Source: Ignavibacteria bacterium (GTDB lineage Bacteria; Bacteroidota; Ignavibacteria; Ignavibacteriales; Melioribacteraceae). Taken from it: a stretch of DNA of 17,571 nucleotides. Within the stretch, counting starts at the first letter, position 1. Every line of letters begins with the position of its first letter. The notes below the pieces were generated by a model. The model saw only the letters and a list, made by a program, of their open reading frames with translations, made no database searches and was not told where the DNA came from. The stretch covers positions 1-17,571 of the forward strand of contig DAIEQT010000415.1 of NCBI GenBank assembly GCA_027347545.1, in the 5' to 3' direction. Positions 15,331 to 17,571 of this stretch are shown here, piece after piece. The translations under genes and the position numbers were made by a program.

Positions 15331-15399
15331 GTCATTTCGAGCGAAGTCGAGAAATGAGAATTTTAACTTTTATCACATTTCGACTGCGCTCAGCGTGAC
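15331..15399. repeat. Pair of REP-like palindromic repeat units in inverted orientation
   Basis: Unit 1 is at 15331-15355 (begins GTCATTTCGAGCGAAGTCGA) and unit 2 at 15376-15399 (ends GCGCTCAGCGTGAC). The reverse complement of unit 2 starts GTCACGCTGAGCGCAGTCGA and aligns with unit 1, so they form an imperfect inverted pair about 20 bp apart. Very similar sequences occur widely between genes in Bacteroidota and Chlorobi/Ignavibacteria genomes. It separates htpX from the gene at 14693-15289, and the paired arms could form a long RNA hairpin that lowers read-through. Confidence 0.85.
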
Positions 15400-15436
15400 T
15401 CAATCATTTCATTAAGACAGCCTCATTAAAAAGTTA

Positions 15437-16285
15437 TTATCTTCTACCGGCAGCAATTTCTTGCAATCGGGCTATTCTTTCTTCAATTGGGGGATGAGTT
15501 GAAAACAACTTCATCATGCCGCCGCCGTGAAGCGGATTTACAATAAACATGTGAGCAGATGCTTGACCGGCATTTCGCATTGGAACTATTTCGTTACCTT
15601 GTTGAAGTTTGTTCAGTGCCGAAGCCAAAGCTAGTGGTTTGCCGGAAATTTCCGCGCCGCTGTCATCTGCCATATATTCTCTAGAGCGTGAAATTGCCAT
15701 CTGGATTAACATTGCCGCAATTGGCGCTAAGATCAACATTAAAATAGCAACAAGCGGATTAGACCCTTCTTCGCGATCATCACTTCTACCGCCCCCAAAG
15801 AACATTGCAAAATGCGCTAAGTATGTAATAGTTCCAACTAATGTAGCCGCAATTGTGCCAATAAGAATATCACGATTTTTAATGTGAGATAATTCGTGAG
15901 CGATTACGCCGTCCAATTCTTCGCGGTTAAGTAATTTCATAATTCCGGTTGTTACTGCAACGGCACTGTTATTTGGATTTCTTCCGGTTGCAAATGCATT
16001 CGGTGCTGGATTATTCATTATATAAACTTTCGGCATCGGCAGTTCGGCTTTCATCGCAAGTTTTTCTACACTATCATAAAGTTGCGGAGCTTCTTCGCGT
16101 GTAACTTGCTGAGCGCCATACATCTTAAGTACAATTTTATCTGAAAACCAGTAGGACCCGAAATTCATAGCAAGTGAAAATAAAAAAGCTATCATCATTC
16201 CATTCTGTCCGCCGATAATATTACCGACGAGAATAAATAACACCATCATTGCAGTCATCAAAACGACTGTTTTGAATCCGTTCAT
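15437..16285 (-). CDS. htpX: HtpX-type membrane zinc protease (M48 family)
   Basis: HtpX is an inner-membrane, zinc-dependent endopeptidase that degrades misfolded membrane proteins and works alongside FtsH. In the 282-residue product two helices lie at about 5-24 and 30-48, then comes P-A-P-N-A-F-A-T-G (93-101), the zinc site H-E-L-S-H (130-134, His130 and His134, catalytic Glu131), two further helices (about 141-163 and 178-198), and S-R-E-Y-M-A-D-D (201-208) with Glu203 as likely third ligand. It ends [13 protein letters not shown], as in the family. The ATG has a strong GAGGAG ribosome binding site. It is divergent from the PorQ/PorV gene and preceded by a candidate promoter. It is probably a separate unit from the bamD operon, from which it is parted by the palindromic repeats. 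Confidence 0.97.
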   Translation of the reverse strand: MNGFKTVVLMTAMMVLFILVGNIIGGQNGMMIAFLFSLAMNFGSYWFSDKIVLKMYGAQQVTREEAPQLYDSVEKLAMKAELPMPKVYIMNNPAPNAFATGRNPNNSAVAVTTGIMKLLNREELDGVIAHELSHIKNRDILIGTIAATLVGTITYLAHFAMFFGGGRSDDREEGSNPLVAILMLILAPIAAMLIQMAISRSREYMADDSGAEISGKPLALASALNKLQQGNEIVPMRNAGQASAHMFIVNPLHGGGMMKLFSTHPPIEERIARLQEIAAGRR

Positions 16286-16309
16286 CTTACTCCTCTTTTA
16301 TTTTGGTTC

Positions 16310-16340
16310 AAATTTAGGCTTAAAGCCAAGTTGATTCAAG
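16310..16340 (-). promoter_or_regulatory. Candidate Bacteroidota-type promoter for htpX
   Basis: On the minus strand, CTTG is followed after about 19-20 nt by TAAATTTG (16317-16310), again matching TAnnTTTG. The start codon of htpX is 25 bp downstream of the -7 element, and a strong ribosome binding site lies between. Two such sites in one window, both at expected operon starts, make a chance match less likely. Confidence 0.5.
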
Positions 16341-16461
16341 TAAACGTTTCGTAATCTCTAACAGGGCGGGTTTTTCATTTGTTCCAAAAAATTTGCACCA
16401 AGGATTGCCTTGCCTTATATGCTCATTTATGTGTAAAATCGCATCAAAATTTGAGTAATAA

Positions 16462-17385
16462 ATGAAGAAGATATTCGCGTTTGTGATTATGTCAGTTTCA
16501 ATTCTATCCGCCCAAAGTACTTATCAGTTCCTAAGACTGGATACAAGCCCTCGTGCTGCAGCCGTTGCCGGCAGTTTTGTTGCCAACAATGATGACCCTA
16601 ACGTTATGTTTTATAACCCGGCTGGAATTAATCTACTTCAGGGGACTCCAATTTCTTTTTCATTTTCAAAACCTTGGGAAGATGTGAGCTCTGCAAGCCT
16701 TGCTGCTTCTAAAGATTTTGAAGGAATTGGAAAACTCGCTGCTGCAATTCAATATATTAGTTACGGTACATTTACAAAGGCAGATGCTCAAGGAAACAAC
16801 CTTGGTGAGTTCAGTGTAGGCGAAACGGCTTTGATTCTTGGCTACGGAAACCAGCTTGATGAAAATTTTTACTATGGCGTTAATGTTAAATTAATTTATT
16901 CAAAGATTTCCGATGTCTCTTCAACAGCCGCCGCAATTGATCTTGGTTTGCATTACGCAATTCCAAGTTCTAAATGGAATTTCGGATTTTCGATTTTAAA
17001 TTTAGGCGCGCAAGTTTCTTCCTACTTCGATACAAAAGAAGATCTTCCGCTTGATATACGTTTTGGATTCTCAAAGCAATTGGAAAACTTGCCGCTCAAA
17101 TTTTTCTGGTCATTCAACAAAATAAATGAAGATCAGGAGAAGTTCTTGAATCACTTTGCTCAAATTACTTTTGGCGGCGAGTTTAGACTTGGACAAAGTT
17201 TGCGCTTGCGTTTCGGCTACGACAATGAAAAGAGAAAAGAGATGAAAGTTGGTTCCTCTGCCGCTTTGGCTGGCTTCAATCTCGGTGTAGGATTTATAGT
17301 TAAAGGCTACAATGTTGATTACGCTTTTTCATCACTCGGTCTCATCGGTGCTATGCATAGATTTGGAATTAGCACTAATTTATAA
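16462..17385 (+). CDS. PorQ/PorV-family outer-membrane barrel (type IX secretion)
   Basis: These FadL-like barrels sit in the outer membrane; PorV and PorQ are needed to release or anchor T9SS cargo. In the 307-residue product the signal peptide is at 1-18 (ending S-A-Q). The mature N-terminus has the family hallmark Y-Q-F-L-R-L-D-T-S-P-R-A-A-A-V-A-G followed by D-P-N-V-M-F-Y-N-P-A-G-I (46-57). The rest is amphipathic strands, with F-G-F-S-I-L-N-L-G-A-Q, then D-L-P-L-D-I-R-F-G-F, and a C-terminal region (G-Y-D-N-E-K-R-K-E and the final strands) that looks closer to PorQ than to PorV; I do not assign a symbol. It is monocistronic and divergent from htpX. The metalloprotease at 9714-11327 would be a natural client of this system. 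Confidence 0.88.
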   Translation: MKKIFAFVIMSVSILSAQSTYQFLRLDTSPRAAAVAGSFVANNDDPNVMFYNPAGINLLQGTPISFSFSKPWEDVSSASLAASKDFEGIGKLAAAIQYISYGTFTKADAQGNNLGEFSVGETALILGYGNQLDENFYYGVNVKLIYSKISDVSSTAAAIDLGLHYAIPSSKWNFGFSILNLGAQVSSYFDTKEDLPLDIRFGFSKQLENLPLKFFWSFNKINEDQEKFLNHFAQITFGGEFRLGQSLRLRFGYDNEKRKEMKVGSSAALAGFNLGVGFIVKGYNVDYAFSSLGLIGAMHRFGISTNL

Positions 17386-17397
17386 TTGATAATGGAA

Positions 17398-17445
17398 AAT
17401 GGAGAATTGAGAATTAGATTTCATCTCGTCGTTCAATTCTCCATT
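17398..17445. repeat. Intergenic inverted repeat, possible bidirectional terminator
   Basis: A perfect 13-bp inverted repeat (17398-17410 AATGGAGAATTGA, 17433-17445 its complement) with a 22-nt loop, flanked by related GAGAATT/AATTCTGAATT copies. AT-rich repeats of this type are frequent between genes in this bacterial group. Here it sits between two convergent genes, so it may also end transcription on both sides. Confidence 0.7.
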
Positions 17446-17464
17446 CTAAATTCGCAATTCTGAA

Positions 17465-17571
17465 TTATTTCTTATACGGTGTTTTTAAATAGCGCTCAGC
17501 TTGTTCATGCGAATTACTTCTTTCTTTCAAACGAAGTGATTCGGTATAATATTTAATAGATTTATCCCGCT
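17465..17571 (-). CDS. C-terminal end of a TPR-like protein (rest outside window)
   Basis: Only the last 34 codons are visible, running on the minus strand from the right edge to a TAA at 17465-17467. The tail has Y-Y-T-E-S-L-R-L-K-E (7-16), the second helix of a tetratricopeptide-type repeat, then a charged stretch and the end Y-L-K-T-P-Y-K-K. No stop interrupts the frame up to the edge, while the other two minus-strand frames are closed there. The protein is probably a TPR repeat protein, but the fragment is too short to name it. It is convergent with the PorQ/PorV gene. Confidence 0.6.
   Translation of the reverse strand, partial: RDKSIKYYTESLRLKERSNSHEQAERYLKTPYKK

Noticed and set aside
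15609..15887. Plus-strand reading frame of 92 codons inside htpX
   Set aside because: It is antisense to a highly conserved protease gene and encodes a low-complexity Ala/Ile/Ser sequence typical of shadow frames.
16392..16423. Possible promoter for the PorQ/PorV gene (TTTG, 20 nt, TATATGCT)
   Set aside because: The -7 element matches the Bacteroidota consensus at too few positions, and the sigma70-like reading is also weak.
1..17571. CRISPR array, tRNA or rRNA genes, insertion sequences or phage genes
   Set aside because: I saw no regularly spaced direct repeats, no cloverleaf-like sequences and no transposase, integrase or phage proteins.

Overview
The window looks like a piece of chromosome from a free-living Gram-negative member of the Bacteroidota/Ignavibacteria (FCB) group. 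The evidence is AT-rich coding sequence, a PorV/PorQ-type outer-membrane barrel, a secreted metalloprotease with a type IX secretion (T9SS) C-terminal domain and Y-P-x-P-F motif, two upstream sites resembling the Bacteroidota -7 element TAnnTTTG, and intergenic palindromic repeats of a kind common in this group. Unlike many Bacteroidota, several genes here have clear Shine-Dalgarno sequences, and TTG starts are frequent; I infer an Ignavibacteria-like lineage. There is no sign of phage, transposons, CRISPR or RNA genes. Most of the window is chromosomal housekeeping and cell-envelope content.

Layout. (1) The 3' end of a type I glutamine synthetase (+) is followed by two tandem hairpins, the second a bidirectional terminator. 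(2) Two small secreted, probably beta-barrel, proteins of unknown function lie on the minus strand. (3) A minus-strand operon reads lgt, a TolB-like propeller protein, an unknown 141-aa protein, and an RsmF-type rRNA m5C methyltransferase. (4) A plus-strand operon holds a NarL-type sensor kinase, its LuxR-type response regulator, and a seven-helix membrane protein. (5) Convergent to it is a tightly overlapping minus-strand operon: an unknown membrane-anchored protein, BamD, an acyl-CoA thioesterase, a calcium-motif FG-GAP propeller protein, a T9SS metalloprotease, and a CcmA/CcmB-like ABC pair. (6) HtpX (-) is divergent from a PorQ/PorV-type barrel (+). (7) At the right edge is the C-terminal tail of a TPR-like protein (-).

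How the genes fit together. Much of the window concerns building and policing the envelope. Lgt lipidates lipoproteins such as BamD, BamD helps insert outer-membrane barrels, HtpX degrades faulty membrane proteins, and the PorQ/PorV barrel belongs to the secretion route that the metalloprotease's C-terminal domain would use. The least explained parts are the FG-GAP/metalloprotease pair coupled to an ABC pair whose ATPase lacks the usual Q-loop and H-loop residues, the seven-helix protein tied to the two-component system, and several lineage-type proteins of unknown function. I see no clear evidence of a wholly new multi-gene system; the BamD-to-CcmB-like operon is the best candidate for follow-up.
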